This document shows, piece after piece, positions 1-8,369 of a DNA stretch of 24,718 nt (the first letter of the stretch is position 1; each line of letters starts with the position of its first letter). The DNA is from JBBQUP01 sp038212305. Its GTDB lineage: Bacteria; Bacteroidota; Bacteroidia; Bacteroidales; Marinilabiliaceae. The notes under the pieces are model-generated. The model was not told where the DNA came from. It did not search any database and saw nothing but the letters and a program-made list of their open reading frames with translations. The position numbers were made by a program, and so were the translations under genes. The DNA is taken from NCBI GenBank assembly GCA_038212305.1, contig JBBQUP010000055.1:1-24718 (forward strand), read 5' to 3'.

Positions 1-1
1 A

Positions 2-172
2 GTGAAAATGATTAGAAAACACGAATATGAAATAATTAATTTTTTTGAGTGTCAACAAACTAATGCAAGAGCTGAAAGATTAAACGGCAAAATTAATCGA
101 TTTATTTCTAATAATTATGGAATGAAAGACAAAGATTTTGCTCTATACAGAGTCGCTAAGTATTTTTCATAG
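2..172 (+). CDS. Transposase C-terminal fragment, ISL3-like (cut by window edge)
   Basis: The frame is open from the first bases and ends at TAG 170-172, giving about 56 residues. The tail contains TNARAERLNGKINRF followed by a segment ending YRVAKYFS. This resembles the conserved end of the DDE transposases of the ISL3 group common in Bacteroidota (pattern TNAxAExxNxKIxxF...FxLYRxxxYF), recognised from memory of the family. In those enzymes the Glu of the AE pair is the last acidic residue of the DDE catalytic triad. The rest of the gene lies left of the window, so I cannot say whether it is intact. I could not identify the right terminal inverted repeat or a target duplication between 173 and 237. 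It marks the left edge as possible mobile-element territory. Confidence 0.6.
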   Translation: MKMIRKHEYEIINFFECQQTNARAERLNGKINRFISNNYGMKDKDFALYRVAKYFS

Positions 173-237
173 CACCTCAAAAAAAGAAATAACCAAGGAT
201 TTTATATCACTAGTAAACCCAAAAGAACTATTTTTTA

Positions 238-1299
238 ATGAGATATTATTACCTCGATTTTGCTCGTTCTGCCTTTTTATTATTGGGGGTAGTGTATCAT
301 GCAGCTTTAATTTTCAGTGGTGGAACATGGATTATCAACGATTCGGAAAGTAGTCAGGTTTTTTTTTATTTCACTCGATTGGTTAAAGAATTCCGGATGG
401 AAGGGTTTTTTATCATTTCTGGGTTTTTTTCAATGATGGTTATTGAAAAGATGCCTCTGGGTAAATTTTTGCATAGTCGGATGTTACGCTTAGGTGTTCC
501 CATGTTATTTTTTGGATTCACATTTAACACACTTCTAATTTATTTTTTTGACGATGATCTGTTACTATTGAGAAATTGGCAATTGTTTGACTATGTTTTT
601 TATGGTTATTGGTTGCGCCATCTGTGGTTCTTAGGCGATTTGTTAGTCATGGTTTTTGTTGCTGTTGCCGTGCTAAAATTTATTCCTCGCTTACCTCATT
701 TTATTGCAAACGCAAAAATACCTTATTGGTCATTCTTACTTTTTGTTGGATTGGCAACGTTCGTCTCTCGACGAATTGGGTGGCAAATACCCGATCCACC
801 CGAAGGTGCGGCGTGGTTTTTTGTTGTGAAGTACCATTTCTTCTACTATTTGCCATTTTTTGTCAGCGGGTTTATTTTCTTTTTAAATCCAAAATTGTTA
901 AGCGACTTTATCAAAAATAAATTCCTCAATTTAATTATTGCTTCGTTGCATGTGTTTTTATTATTTTCGAATTGGGGTAGCAGTTTTCAAACCTATATAA
1001 ACGAGTTATTGCCAATTGGATCCATGTGTATGGTTGGACTAAATTTGTATGTATTTAAGCTGTTTTTCGACAAGAAAAACGATACGATCTTTGCCGTTTC
1101 CGAAGCCTCATATTCAATTTATTTGCTTCATCAACCATTGTTGGTTTGGGTAGCATACTATGTCATCGATTTCGATTTATCGATTTGGAGTAAATTCTTA
1201 ATAATTTTGTTGTCGGTTTATTTTTTCAGCTACTATGTTCATCGGTTGGTGATTCGAAAAGTGCCGCTATTGTATTTTCTTTTCAATGGAAAGCGTTAG
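238..1299 (+). CDS. Membrane acyltransferase, acyltransferase 3 / OpgC-like family
   Basis: 353 residues with about ten hydrophobic membrane segments. The N-terminus (LDFARSAFLLLGVVYHA) carries the family signature: D7, R10 and the likely catalytic H21 in the first membrane helix. Further family features are FFIISGFF at about 57-64, an RMLRLGVP loop near 81-88, and HLWFLGDL at about 128-135. Acyltransferase 3 proteins move acyl groups (acetyl, succinyl and others) from the cytoplasmic side onto extracytoplasmic sugars or glycans; the substrate here is unknown. The start is fixed: TAG and TAA stop codons lie in frame at 211-216 and 238 is the only ATG after them. The 3' end overlaps the convergent aminotransferase gene by 17 bp. 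No partner glycan gene is adjacent, so the role is not deducible from context. Confidence 0.85.
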   Translation: MRYYYLDFARSAFLLLGVVYHAALIFSGGTWIINDSESSQVFFYFTRLVKEFRMEGFFIISGFFSMMVIEKMPLGKFLHSRMLRLGVPMLFFGFTFNTLLIYFFDDDLLLLRNWQLFDYVFYGYWLRHLWFLGDLLVMVFVAVAVLKFIPRLPHFIANAKIPYWSFLLFVGLATFVSRRIGWQIPDPPEGAAWFFVVKYHFFYYLPFFVSGFIFFLNPKLLSDFIKNKFLNLIIASLHVFLLFSNWGSSFQTYINELLPIGSMCMVGLNLYVFKLFFDKKNDTIFAVSEASYSIYLLHQPLLVWVAYYVIDFDLSIWSKFLIILLSVYFFSYYVHRLVIRKVPLLYFLFNGKR

Positions 1300-2104
1300 T
1301 TCTTTCGGAGATGTAGCGATTTATCGATTGGTTTAATGCGTGTGTTAATTTCTCGATAAATGAGTGATTTGTATTGAGAAATGCATTGTTTAGTTTTGAT
1401 ATAGGCATAATCCGAGGAGAGGTACCTGTTACAAAAGCTGTCTCAATAGAGGTTAATTCGTTCAGCATAATGCATTGTTTAACGACCTCTATTTTTATCT
1501 CGCCAGCTAATTTCAAAACATGCTGGCGCATAATTCCTCCCAAAACCAACTCGTCGGGTGCTGTGAATAATATGTTATTGCGAATGGCAAAAAAGTTCGT
1601 TTTACTGCCTTCGGTGATTAATTGGTTATGATTTACCAAAAGTACTTCGTCTAATTTTTCTTGTTCAATATGGCCATTGGCTCTAAATCGAACTTCTTGG
1701 TTAGCAATTTTTGCATGAGGGTTTTCGCGTTCCCCCATTAATAAACCCACTTCATAACCTTTAGCATATTCCTGTTTTGTTGGGTAATGATGGTTGATGA
1801 ATGAAAATGCCGTTTGATGTTCAGTGGTTGAGCGTTTATGAAAATCAAAACGAATGTTCCCTTCTGATCGTCGGTTTTTATCGATTAGCAAATAAATAGA
1901 CGATTGCCAATCATTCCAAGTTGGAAGGTGCTGGGAATATTTGGCAGTTGCAAAGGAGGTTTGCATACGAGCATAGTGATTTTCTAGAAATAGAGCAATA
2001 CCTTTTTCAACTCGAACCACTTCGTAAATGGTGAGCAGTGTGTTTGCAGTTTTCATCACCGTTTCGGTTGATTGCCATTGATTATTTATTAACATGTAAT
2101 TCAT
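1283..2104 (-). CDS. Class IV (fold-type IV) PLP aminotransferase / aminodeoxychorismate lyase-like
   Basis: 273 residues, a full-length fold-type IV PLP enzyme. The likely PLP Schiff-base lysine is K132 in NPHAKIANQ, followed by LDEVLLVN and the cofactor-phosphate/pyridine segment LITEGSKTNFFAI (E165, N170). After that comes TAPDELVLGGIMRQ, which matches the family's conserved second phosphate loop. Members act as branched-chain or D-amino acid aminotransferases, or as 4-amino-4-deoxychorismate lyase (PabC, folate synthesis). These cannot be separated from motifs alone, and no pabA/pabB neighbour is present to favour PabC. It is the last gene of a leftward run, 78 bp after the DPP III gene, and overlaps the convergent acyltransferase by 17 bp at the 3' end. 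Met4 is an alternative start. Confidence 0.8.
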   Translation of the reverse strand: MNYMLINNQWQSTETVMKTANTLLTIYEVVRVEKGIALFLENHYARMQTSFATAKYSQHLPTWNDWQSSIYLLIDKNRRSEGNIRFDFHKRSTTEHQTAFSFINHHYPTKQEYAKGYEVGLLMGERENPHAKIANQEVRFRANGHIEQEKLDEVLLVNHNQLITEGSKTNFFAIRNNILFTAPDELVLGGIMRQHVLKLAGEIKIEVVKQCIMLNELTSIETAFVTGTSPRIMPISKLNNAFLNTNHSFIEKLTHALNQSINRYISERTNAFH

Positions 2105-2182
2105 AGGAAATAATGTCGTGAATTATTTAGCTAATCGATTCATAAACAGTAAATACGAAAAATAATAAATAGGTATTAGACC

Positions 2183-4147
2183 TTATAGCTCTAAATTAAA
2201 TTTTTTTATTGCTTCCTCTACCTCCAAATTGGTTGTTTTGCTGTAATGCATGTTCTGCTCGTAAAACGAATCGGTGGTTCGTATAATGACATCTGTGATT
2301 TCGTTTCCCTTTTTTACCTCTTCATAAATTGGGTTGATGAATCCAGTAAATGGTTTTTGATCTAATTTCTCGAACCGATTCAATACTTCTTGATGTAGCT
2401 TATAATCAATGTTTGTTCCATAGTTTTCAATCAGTTGTTGTGCTGCTTTTAAGTCCCCTTCTGATTTAATGCGTTGAACCTCACAAAGTAATTCGCCAAA
2501 CAGATAACGAAGTTTTGCATAATCGTTAATACAAATGGTGGTTTTTTCATTTTTCGAATGGATTTCGACTATTTGTTCAGCTTTACCTCTTTTGATGCAC
2601 CAATGCACAATTAACTGACGATTTCGCATGTGTGCTTGCTCTAGTTTGTCGCCCAGTTTTATGCGAGTAAGTTGAGTTAAATAACCGTTTCGAAAATATG
2701 AATCGTAATGCGTATATGCAGCTTCTATAGTTGGAAGTAGTCCCAACTCGAGCATTTTATCATCAGCCATAAAGTAGAGTGCAAATAAATCGGCGCGAGC
2801 CTCTTCAATAACCGATGAGTAGGATTTCAACTTGTCGGAAGTTATGCCAACATTGAGTTTGCCAGAGCCATGTCCTAAGCATTCATGTAAGTGAGTATGG
2901 AGGTTATTCGACTGGTAGCCATACTTTTTGTTTCGCTCAATCTCATCATTTGAATCACAAAATTCTTCGGAAATCCCACTTGATAGCGAAGCTTGATGAT
3001 ATGCTTCGTGAATGTTGGAGATGGAAACCGATTTAGACCCATGCTGCTCGCGAATCCAATCGGCATTAGGTAGATTGATGCCAAGGGGAGAGGCGGGGTA
3101 GCAATCGCCTCCTAGCATCAGCGTTTGGATAATCCGCATGGATACACCTGTGATTTTATCTTTTTTGAATAGATTGTCTATGGGTGAGTGTTTCTCGAAC
3201 CAATCGGCATTGTCGCTAATGATTTTCACCTGTTGCGTTTCTTCCTCATCAATTAAGTTAACCATCGCCTCCCATGTGCCTTTAATGCCAAGCGGATCGG
3301 CATAAACCTCAATAAATCCATTAATAAAATCAATGTCGTTTTCGGTTTCATCCACCCAAAGAATGCTGTACTCATCAAATGTTTTTAAATCGCCAGTTTC
3401 GTAAAAGGCAACCAGTTTTTTAATTATTTCAGCTTGTTTTGGCGAACTGGCGTAGGATAATGCTTTTGTTAAGTGATTAATTATCTGCTTTATTGATTGT
3501 TGATATTTCCCTTTAGCACTCCATGTTTGTTCAATTAATTGATTGTCTGTTTTTATCAGCGTGGAGTTTAAGCCATGCGATATTTTGCTAGTTGAATCCG
3601 AATTTTTGCGTTGTTGATAGTAAGTTTCTGCTTCGGTTTGAGATACCGAATTGTAAAAATTAACACAGCTGTTTTGGAGCAATTCATCAAGGTTTGTTAA
3701 GTCGCTTCGCACAGCAAATTTGTTGCTATTGAAGATGATTTCAGTAAGTTTAGTTCCTGCTATTTGTAGTTTATCATCTGGAAATATAGCATCCCATTTA
3801 CATTGATTAAACCAATCCGAAAACTGTTTTTGTGTAAATTCTGGGACTAGTTTACGCGTGCTATAATGGTGATGTATTCCATTTGAGAACCACACAGTGT
3901 TTAAGTAGTTGGTGAGCGAATTGGCAGGGTGTGAGAGTTGTTTACATATCGCCTCAAGTACCGTTCGAATAACCAAATTGTACTTAAAATGCTGATCGTA
4001 TAAAATATCTCGGCCAGCTATTGTGGCTTGAGCTAAATGATAAATGAATTGTTTTTTTTGAAGCGAAAGTGTATCGAAGTTTTTAATTGGGAATCGCAAG
4101 ATTCGTATATCAGCAAATTCATCTATGAGAATTGATTCTTGAATCAT
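2183..4147 (-). CDS. Dipeptidyl-peptidase III-like zinc peptidase (family M49)
   Basis: 654 residues. The hallmark M49 zinc motif HEXXGH appears as HECLGH at 421-426 (zinc ligands H421 and H426, catalytic E422). The second motif EEARAD at 448-453 supplies the third ligand, probably E449. Upstream, FINGFIEVYADPLGIKGTWE at about 275-294 matches the conserved substrate-cleft region of the family. These enzymes remove dipeptides from the N-terminus of oligopeptides. No signal peptide is visible (the N-terminus is MIQESILIDEF), so it is probably cytoplasmic, unlike secreted bacteroidal relatives. Some databases label this family a dihydrofolate reductase in error. The gene lies 24 bp after a secreted unknown protein and 78 bp before the aminotransferase, all on one strand, so the three are likely co-transcribed. 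Confidence 0.88.
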   Translation of the reverse strand: MIQESILIDEFADIRILRFPIKNFDTLSLQKKQFIYHLAQATIAGRDILYDQHFKYNLVIRTVLEAICKQLSHPANSLTNYLNTVWFSNGIHHHYSTRKLVPEFTQKQFSDWFNQCKWDAIFPDDKLQIAGTKLTEIIFNSNKFAVRSDLTNLDELLQNSCVNFYNSVSQTEAETYYQQRKNSDSTSKISHGLNSTLIKTDNQLIEQTWSAKGKYQQSIKQIINHLTKALSYASSPKQAEIIKKLVAFYETGDLKTFDEYSILWVDETENDIDFINGFIEVYADPLGIKGTWEAMVNLIDEEETQQVKIISDNADWFEKHSPIDNLFKKDKITGVSMRIIQTLMLGGDCYPASPLGINLPNADWIREQHGSKSVSISNIHEAYHQASLSSGISEEFCDSNDEIERNKKYGYQSNNLHTHLHECLGHGSGKLNVGITSDKLKSYSSVIEEARADLFALYFMADDKMLELGLLPTIEAAYTHYDSYFRNGYLTQLTRIKLGDKLEQAHMRNRQLIVHWCIKRGKAEQIVEIHSKNEKTTICINDYAKLRYLFGELLCEVQRIKSEGDLKAAQQLIENYGTNIDYKLHQEVLNRFEKLDQKPFTGFINPIYEEVKKGNEITDVIIRTTDSFYEQNMHYSKTTNLEVEEAIKKFNLEL

Positions 4148-4171
4148 TTTCTAATGTTGTTAACGTGAGAT

Positions 4172-5431
4172 TTATTTTTCGGCTTTAGGATTTCGCAAGT
4201 CAGTATCTTGTGTTAATTCCCACTTTCCTTTTATAAAACGATAACTGTTATACGAAAAATCGGGACCATAAAATCTGTAATTATCTTTGTAAGCTGGGTT
4301 CGATGGGGTTAAATTGTCGCACACAATTTGTTTCAGTTCCTGATCGTATTGAAGCATCATATTAGTTGTAGCCGAAAATTCAAAAATCAATCGATTATAA
4401 TAGCCTACTGATTTTGCAAGAATAGGACTGCCAAAATGCGGTTCGCCATTGTAAAGTAAATTCACGGTTTCTATGAGTTTAATCTTCGTGAATTCATCAT
4501 TCCCTTTATAACCTAAAAGCGTATAATAGGTTTGTTTTTTGAATTCGGTTTGAACTATTTCGTAATAAATAGCTCCATACCATTTTTTTGGAGTGAGAGA
4601 CATGCGTTCAGGCGAGCGTATATAGCCGGTTTTATCGGTTAATAAATTTACCGATAATGATTTATCGGGTTTATGGGAGATGGCAGCACCAAAAAAGCGA
4701 TGAGATCCATCAGAATATTCAATGTTCCAGGTGATTACTTTAAATTTTTTATCGGGCGATAGGAGCGTGAACATGCGATAAATACCATGCATCCTATTCT
4801 CGAACCAAATGGGTTGGATCCAAATTTTATTGAGTCGATTAATGATTGTCGAGTTAATCAAATCCTTCTCACTATTTGTTTGAGCTAAAGCCATTGCTTC
4901 AAATAAGCATTTCAGGGTTACGTCCGAAATTCTCTCATATGCAATTGGGTTTGTGGAATCAAGAAAACGAAGTTCATGTATTTTTAAATTATTCTCAATG
5001 GTTGATTCATGAAAAGACAACTTAATATTTTCGATATTAATAGGATGTTTAGTTTTTTTTATGACGACATCCGAAAAATAAAAAGCGATGGGTGCTTCAT
5101 CTACTAAGTCACGCACAAAATAATCGATGTGTGCATTTTCGTTGACAATAAAAGGGAAGTAATAAATTTCATATTTCCCATCGTTACTTACAATCGATTT
5201 TAGTGTTGTGTTATCGTGACTGGCGTTTTTATACTCGGTTTGTAGAATAATAGCTAACCATTGAGTCGATAATTGTTGCAACTGATACTGTTTTTCATTT
5301 ACATCAATTATTGTTTGAATGTTTTTATATGCTTCAATAATTTCTTTCGCTTTTATATTAATTGGTTGAGCATTTAAATTTATCGATGAAGTAATTAATA
5401 TAAATATGTATAAATGTATATATTTGCACAT
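4172..5431 (-). CDS. Secreted/periplasmic protein of unknown function
   Basis: 419 residues. A typical signal peptide is present: a short charged start, a hydrophobic stretch IHLYIFILITSS, and a probable signal peptidase I site after NLNA near residue 21. No lipobox Cys is visible, so it is more likely periplasmic or exported than a lipoprotein. The mature part is rich in aromatic and charged residues and has two blocks that look conserved: a strand-rich part around 215-260 (MFTLLSPDKKFKVITWNIEY) and PKKWYGAIYYEIV with YTLLGYKGND near 290-325. I have a vague memory of similar uncharacterised Bacteroidota proteins but cannot name a family. It is the first gene of the leftward run with DPP III and the aminotransferase. 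A role in peptide metabolism would be guilt by association only. Confidence 0.75.
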   Translation of the reverse strand: MCKYIHLYIFILITSSINLNAQPINIKAKEIIEAYKNIQTIIDVNEKQYQLQQLSTQWLAIILQTEYKNASHDNTTLKSIVSNDGKYEIYYFPFIVNENAHIDYFVRDLVDEAPIAFYFSDVVIKKTKHPINIENIKLSFHESTIENNLKIHELRFLDSTNPIAYERISDVTLKCLFEAMALAQTNSEKDLINSTIINRLNKIWIQPIWFENRMHGIYRMFTLLSPDKKFKVITWNIEYSDGSHRFFGAAISHKPDKSLSVNLLTDKTGYIRSPERMSLTPKKWYGAIYYEIVQTEFKKQTYYTLLGYKGNDEFTKIKLIETVNLLYNGEPHFGSPILAKSVGYYNRLIFEFSATTNMMLQYDQELKQIVCDNLTPSNPAYKDNYRFYGPDFSYNSYRFIKGKWELTQDTDLRNPKAEK

Positions 5432-5481
5432 GGTTTGAATTTTAGTATATTTAGTTTGTAATCAAAAATTAGTCCGAAAGT

Positions 5482-5694
5482 ATGAAGATTTGGAATAAAA
5501 TAAAAGGCTACATCAACCTTCGCTTGCTAATTGGCATTGTACTAGGTGGTTTAGCAGGTTTTTTATACTATTATTATGTAGGTTGCAACAGTGGCAGCTG
5601 TCCCATTACAAGTAAACCAGTAAATTCAATAGTTTATGGTGCATTTATGGGTGGGCTATTGCTTGTGCATAATAAGGATAAAAAACCAATGTAA
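5482..5694 (+). CDS. Small two-helix membrane protein, DUF6132 family
   Basis: 70 residues. Two hydrophobic helices (about 14-33 and 48-62) flank a short loop with the motif GCNSGSCPITSKPVNS, which holds Cys35 and Cys40. This helix, CxSGxCPITSxP, YGAxMGGLL layout is what I recall for DUF6132 proteins of Bacteroidota. Their function is unknown; the paired cysteines between two helices make a thiol or metal role conceivable but unproven. It is divergent from the secreted-protein gene (50 bp between starts) and convergent with the histidine kinase. The length equals the family norm, so it appears complete. Confidence 0.7.
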   Translation: MKIWNKIKGYINLRLLIGIVLGGLAGFLYYYYVGCNSGSCPITSKPVNSIVYGAFMGGLLLVHNKDKKPM

Positions 5695-5775
5695 GGATTT
5701 TATGCGTTTTGCTTTTTGCGTTGCTGCGATTGAGAAACAAAGGATATTCTATGATGAACGAATAATCCTTATGAT

Positions 5776-7752
5776 TTAGACCATTTGAGAATTAGATCTA
5801 TTGTTGATAGAACTATTGGTAAGGTTGCCCATAATATTGTTTGTAATGCGAATAGGCAATTCAACAAAAAATGTGCTGCCTTGTCCCAGTTCGCTCTCAA
5901 CGCGAATATTTCCTCGGTTTAGCGATAACAGCTCTTTAACAAGCGATAGTCCAATACCGGTTCCCTTTTCACCATATGTTCCCCATTCCGATGTAACTGC
6001 TTGATCGAAAAGTTGATTGATTTTATCATTTGAAATACCTATTCCAGTATCTGCCACTTCGATGTATAACATAGAATTTTGAGCTGAGCACTTTATTGTA
6101 ACTTCACCGCCATTTCGAGTAAATTTAAGTGCATTACTAAGCAAATTTCGAATTACGGTTGAAACGCAGTTACTATCAATCATTACTTCACCCACTTTTT
6201 GAGGTGAGATGTTTTGCATCTTAATATTTTTGCTGTGTGCCATAGCTTCATTCATAGAAAATACATTGTTTATAAGCTCTTCAATACCAATCTTTTCGAT
6301 TCGGAAGCTATACATTCCCTGCTTTTCAATCGACCAATTCAATAAATTATTTAGTAAAACCTCAATCTGATTAATGGTAGTTACCATGCCATGCATAAGA
6401 ATTTCAGCATTAGGATCAATTTTATGCTTGGTGAGCTCACGTATAGCAGTTGTAGAGAGCTTTAGTGTAGACATAGGTCCTCTTAAATCGTGACCAATAA
6501 TTGCAAATAATCTATCCTTAGTTTGGTTGCTCTCTTCGAGGTAGTAACGTTGAGTCTCTATTTCGTTTCGTTGAGCCGTTTCTAATTCTAAAACTCGCGA
6601 CAATTGTTTATTTTTTCGAACCACCATCCAGCGCATAATGATTAAGGCTATTACACCAATTAACAAACAAATAATGGCATATAACCTCATTTTGCTTTGA
6701 GCAGATGCTTTATCTACTTCGGCTTGTTTTATTGATACCTCATGTTCGGTGCGTAAATCGGCTAATTTCCGCACGTTATCAATGTTTATTAAACTATCGC
6801 GGAGTATATAATATTGTGTTTGAGCTTGATATGCACCTTTGTAATTTCCAAGGGCAATATATATTTGCTTTTGAAGTTCGTAGATGTCGCGTTGTTGAGG
6901 CACTAAGTTTTCGTTTATGGCAGTGGTTAGGCAACTGTCAGCTAGTAGTTTTGCGTATTGGTAATTATCTTGTTTTAAAGCATTGTTTGCTAAAGTAATT
7001 TGATAGCATATTATAGCATAATAGTCACTAAATGGCATTAAAAGTTCAATTCCAGTTTTCAGACTTTCATTGCTCTGCGGTAAGTGATTTATGCTTGAAA
7101 AAACCATGCCGATATTGCCTGTTGCATAGGCAACTCCTTGTAAGTAATTGTTTTTTTTAAAGAGAGGAATTGATTTTTTAAAATAGATAAGTGCAGAATC
7201 GAATGCCGCAGTCTGCAAAAAAACATTTCCCAAACTCAAATAAATATTGGCAACAAGTATTGATGATGTATCCAATCTTATGGCGGAACGACTTTGAGTA
7301 TAATAGTTTAATGCGTTTTTATAGTCTTTTGATTTAAAATAGATGTCTCCAATTTCTTTTAAAGCGAAGCATTTTTCTTTATGTAAATTTGATGAATTAG
7401 CAACTGTTATTGCTATTTGAAGATTTATTAATGCGGCATCAAATAGTCCTCGTTTTTTTAAGCTAATAGCCTTATAGTAGTGCCCTCTAATAAAATTGAG
7501 ATTGTCATTATTTTTCTCTGAATGTTGTATTAATAATTCAGCATAATATTCGCATGAATCAAGATTGTGATGTCGGTATGCTAATGTTTTTAAAATATTG
7601 AGATGAATGGAATCAGACAAGTTTTGATTTGGCTTTAGTTGATCGACGAAATTATTTATTATTGATTTTTGCGTAAATGATTGTGTCTGTGTAAATAAAA
7701 ATGCACATGAAAGCAATACTAATTTAAATAATATGATTTTGTTGCTTTGCAT
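5776..7752 (-). CDS. TPR-containing sensor histidine kinase (orphan)
   Basis: About 658 residues from the ATG at 7752. The frame extends two codons further to a TTG, which I consider less likely. Order of parts: an N-terminal hydrophobic export segment (about 5-25); tetratricopeptide-type helical repeats to about 320; one membrane helix near 356-376; a coiled linker; the HisKA H-box FAIIGHDLRGPMSTLK with phospho-acceptor His near 421; and a HATPase_c domain with N-box (VIRNLLSNALKFTRNGG, about 533-549), G1 (ADTGIGIS, about 567-574) and G2 (KGTGIGLSLVKELL). All residues needed for autophosphorylation look present. The TPR part would sit in the periplasm and sense an unknown signal. No receiver domain and no response regulator gene is adjacent, so its partner is elsewhere. 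Confidence 0.9.
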   Translation of the reverse strand: MQSNKIILFKLVLLSCAFLFTQTQSFTQKSIINNFVDQLKPNQNLSDSIHLNILKTLAYRHHNLDSCEYYAELLIQHSEKNNDNLNFIRGHYYKAISLKKRGLFDAALINLQIAITVANSSNLHKEKCFALKEIGDIYFKSKDYKNALNYYTQSRSAIRLDTSSILVANIYLSLGNVFLQTAAFDSALIYFKKSIPLFKKNNYLQGVAYATGNIGMVFSSINHLPQSNESLKTGIELLMPFSDYYAIICYQITLANNALKQDNYQYAKLLADSCLTTAINENLVPQQRDIYELQKQIYIALGNYKGAYQAQTQYYILRDSLINIDNVRKLADLRTEHEVSIKQAEVDKASAQSKMRLYAIICLLIGVIALIIMRWMVVRKNKQLSRVLELETAQRNEIETQRYYLEESNQTKDRLFAIIGHDLRGPMSTLKLSTTAIRELTKHKIDPNAEILMHGMVTTINQIEVLLNNLLNWSIEKQGMYSFRIEKIGIEELINNVFSMNEAMAHSKNIKMQNISPQKVGEVMIDSNCVSTVIRNLLSNALKFTRNGGEVTIKCSAQNSMLYIEVADTGIGISNDKINQLFDQAVTSEWGTYGEKGTGIGLSLVKELLSLNRGNIRVESELGQGSTFFVELPIRITNNIMGNLTNSSINNRSNSQMV

Positions 7753-7771
7753 GTGCAATGGATATTTAATT

Positions 7772-7810
7772 CCAATAGGTATTTCAAATTCTATTTGAAA
7801 TACCTATTGG
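7772..7810. terminator. Perfect 17-bp inverted repeat, possible terminator/attenuator
   Basis: Arms 7772-7788 (CCAATAGGTATTTCAAA) and 7794-7810 are exact reverse complements around a 5-nt loop. The repeat starts 3 nt after the stop codon of the 124-residue gene and ends 19 nt before the histidine kinase ATG. It would form a strong hairpin in RNA from either strand. On the minus strand it is followed by an A/U-rich, not purely U, stretch. It fits a terminator or an attenuator separating the two genes; an operator site is an alternative. Confidence 0.55.
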
Positions 7811-7813
7811 TGT

Positions 7814-8188
7814 TTATATTTCAATTGATAATTGAGGAGGTTCATTTCCTTTTAATGCACTCACCGCTTTTTCAGCCACAACACTATCCTTACACTCGCA
7901 TGTACAGTTTGTAACGGTAGGCATATAGTATATGTCGCCTTTAGCTTTTTTGCTAATAACGGCTTTCCAGTGGTCGAAATCTTTTTTCTCAGGCTTTTCC
8001 GAAAAGAAAGTTTCGGCGCTAGGATTGATGCCAGTAATGTCGGTAATGCCTGAGCATTGGTCGAGTTTCCAAACAATACTGTCGCCTGGATTTACAGCAG
8101 TTTTAATTGACTGCCCATGATGTTGTTCGCTGTCGCGAAACTGTAAAACTCCGTCTACCAACTTAAGGTAGATTTTAATTTTCCCCAT
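7814..8188 (-). CDS. Uncharacterised 124-residue protein with C-terminal Cys cluster
   Basis: 124 residues, no signal peptide and no membrane helix. I do not recognise the family. The first half reads like a small beta-sandwich (MGKIKIYLKLVDGVLQFRDS, then VNPGDSIVWKLD), loosely reminiscent of cupredoxin-like folds. There is one isolated Cys45 and a C-terminal CTCEC cluster (Cys95, 97, 99). The cysteine cluster could bind metal, but that is inference. Codon use looks like its neighbours. It lies just upstream of the histidine kinase on the same strand, separated by a strong inverted repeat, so co-expression is uncertain. Confidence 0.65.
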   Translation of the reverse strand: MGKIKIYLKLVDGVLQFRDSEQHHGQSIKTAVNPGDSIVWKLDQCSGITDITGINPSAETFFSEKPEKKDFDHWKAVISKKAKGDIYYMPTVTNCTCECKDSVVAEKAVSALKGNEPPQLSIEI

Positions 8189-8369
8189 AATAATGCGGTT
8201 TAATATTAAAAAGCACCTAAAATTAATGCTTTTATCGAATAATTGGTAATGGGATAAGAGAAATTGTTGAAAATGTTGATTTGAAGGTTATAAATAATTC
8301 GTTTAAAGCTGCGGAAGGCAACTATTGGTTAATTGTTTTAGATTTTGACTTTTTTGTGAGATACTAGTT
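8189..8369. other. Intergenic stretch without assigned function
   Basis: AT-rich DNA between the 124-residue gene and the palindromic repeat at 8370. One open frame (8227-8367) has protein-like composition but no usable start codon, so I do not call it a gene. No clear promoter or terminator is visible here. Confidence 0.4.

Noticed and set aside
138..353. 71-codon frame overlapping the acyltransferase start
   Set aside because: It overlaps both the transposase tail and the acyltransferase gene in another frame and has no domain. The other two frames explain the sequence better.
5741..5771. Weak hairpin AAGGATATT / AATAATCCTT between convergent genes
   Set aside because: The stem has a bulge and a long loop with no clear T-run. 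It may help bidirectional termination, but it is too weak to call.
8227..8367. Open frame with protein-like composition (…SFKAAEGNYW…) upstream of the 124-residue gene
   Set aside because: It has no usable ATG/GTG start, is under 50 codons and matches no family I know. It could be a gene remnant, but I cannot support it.
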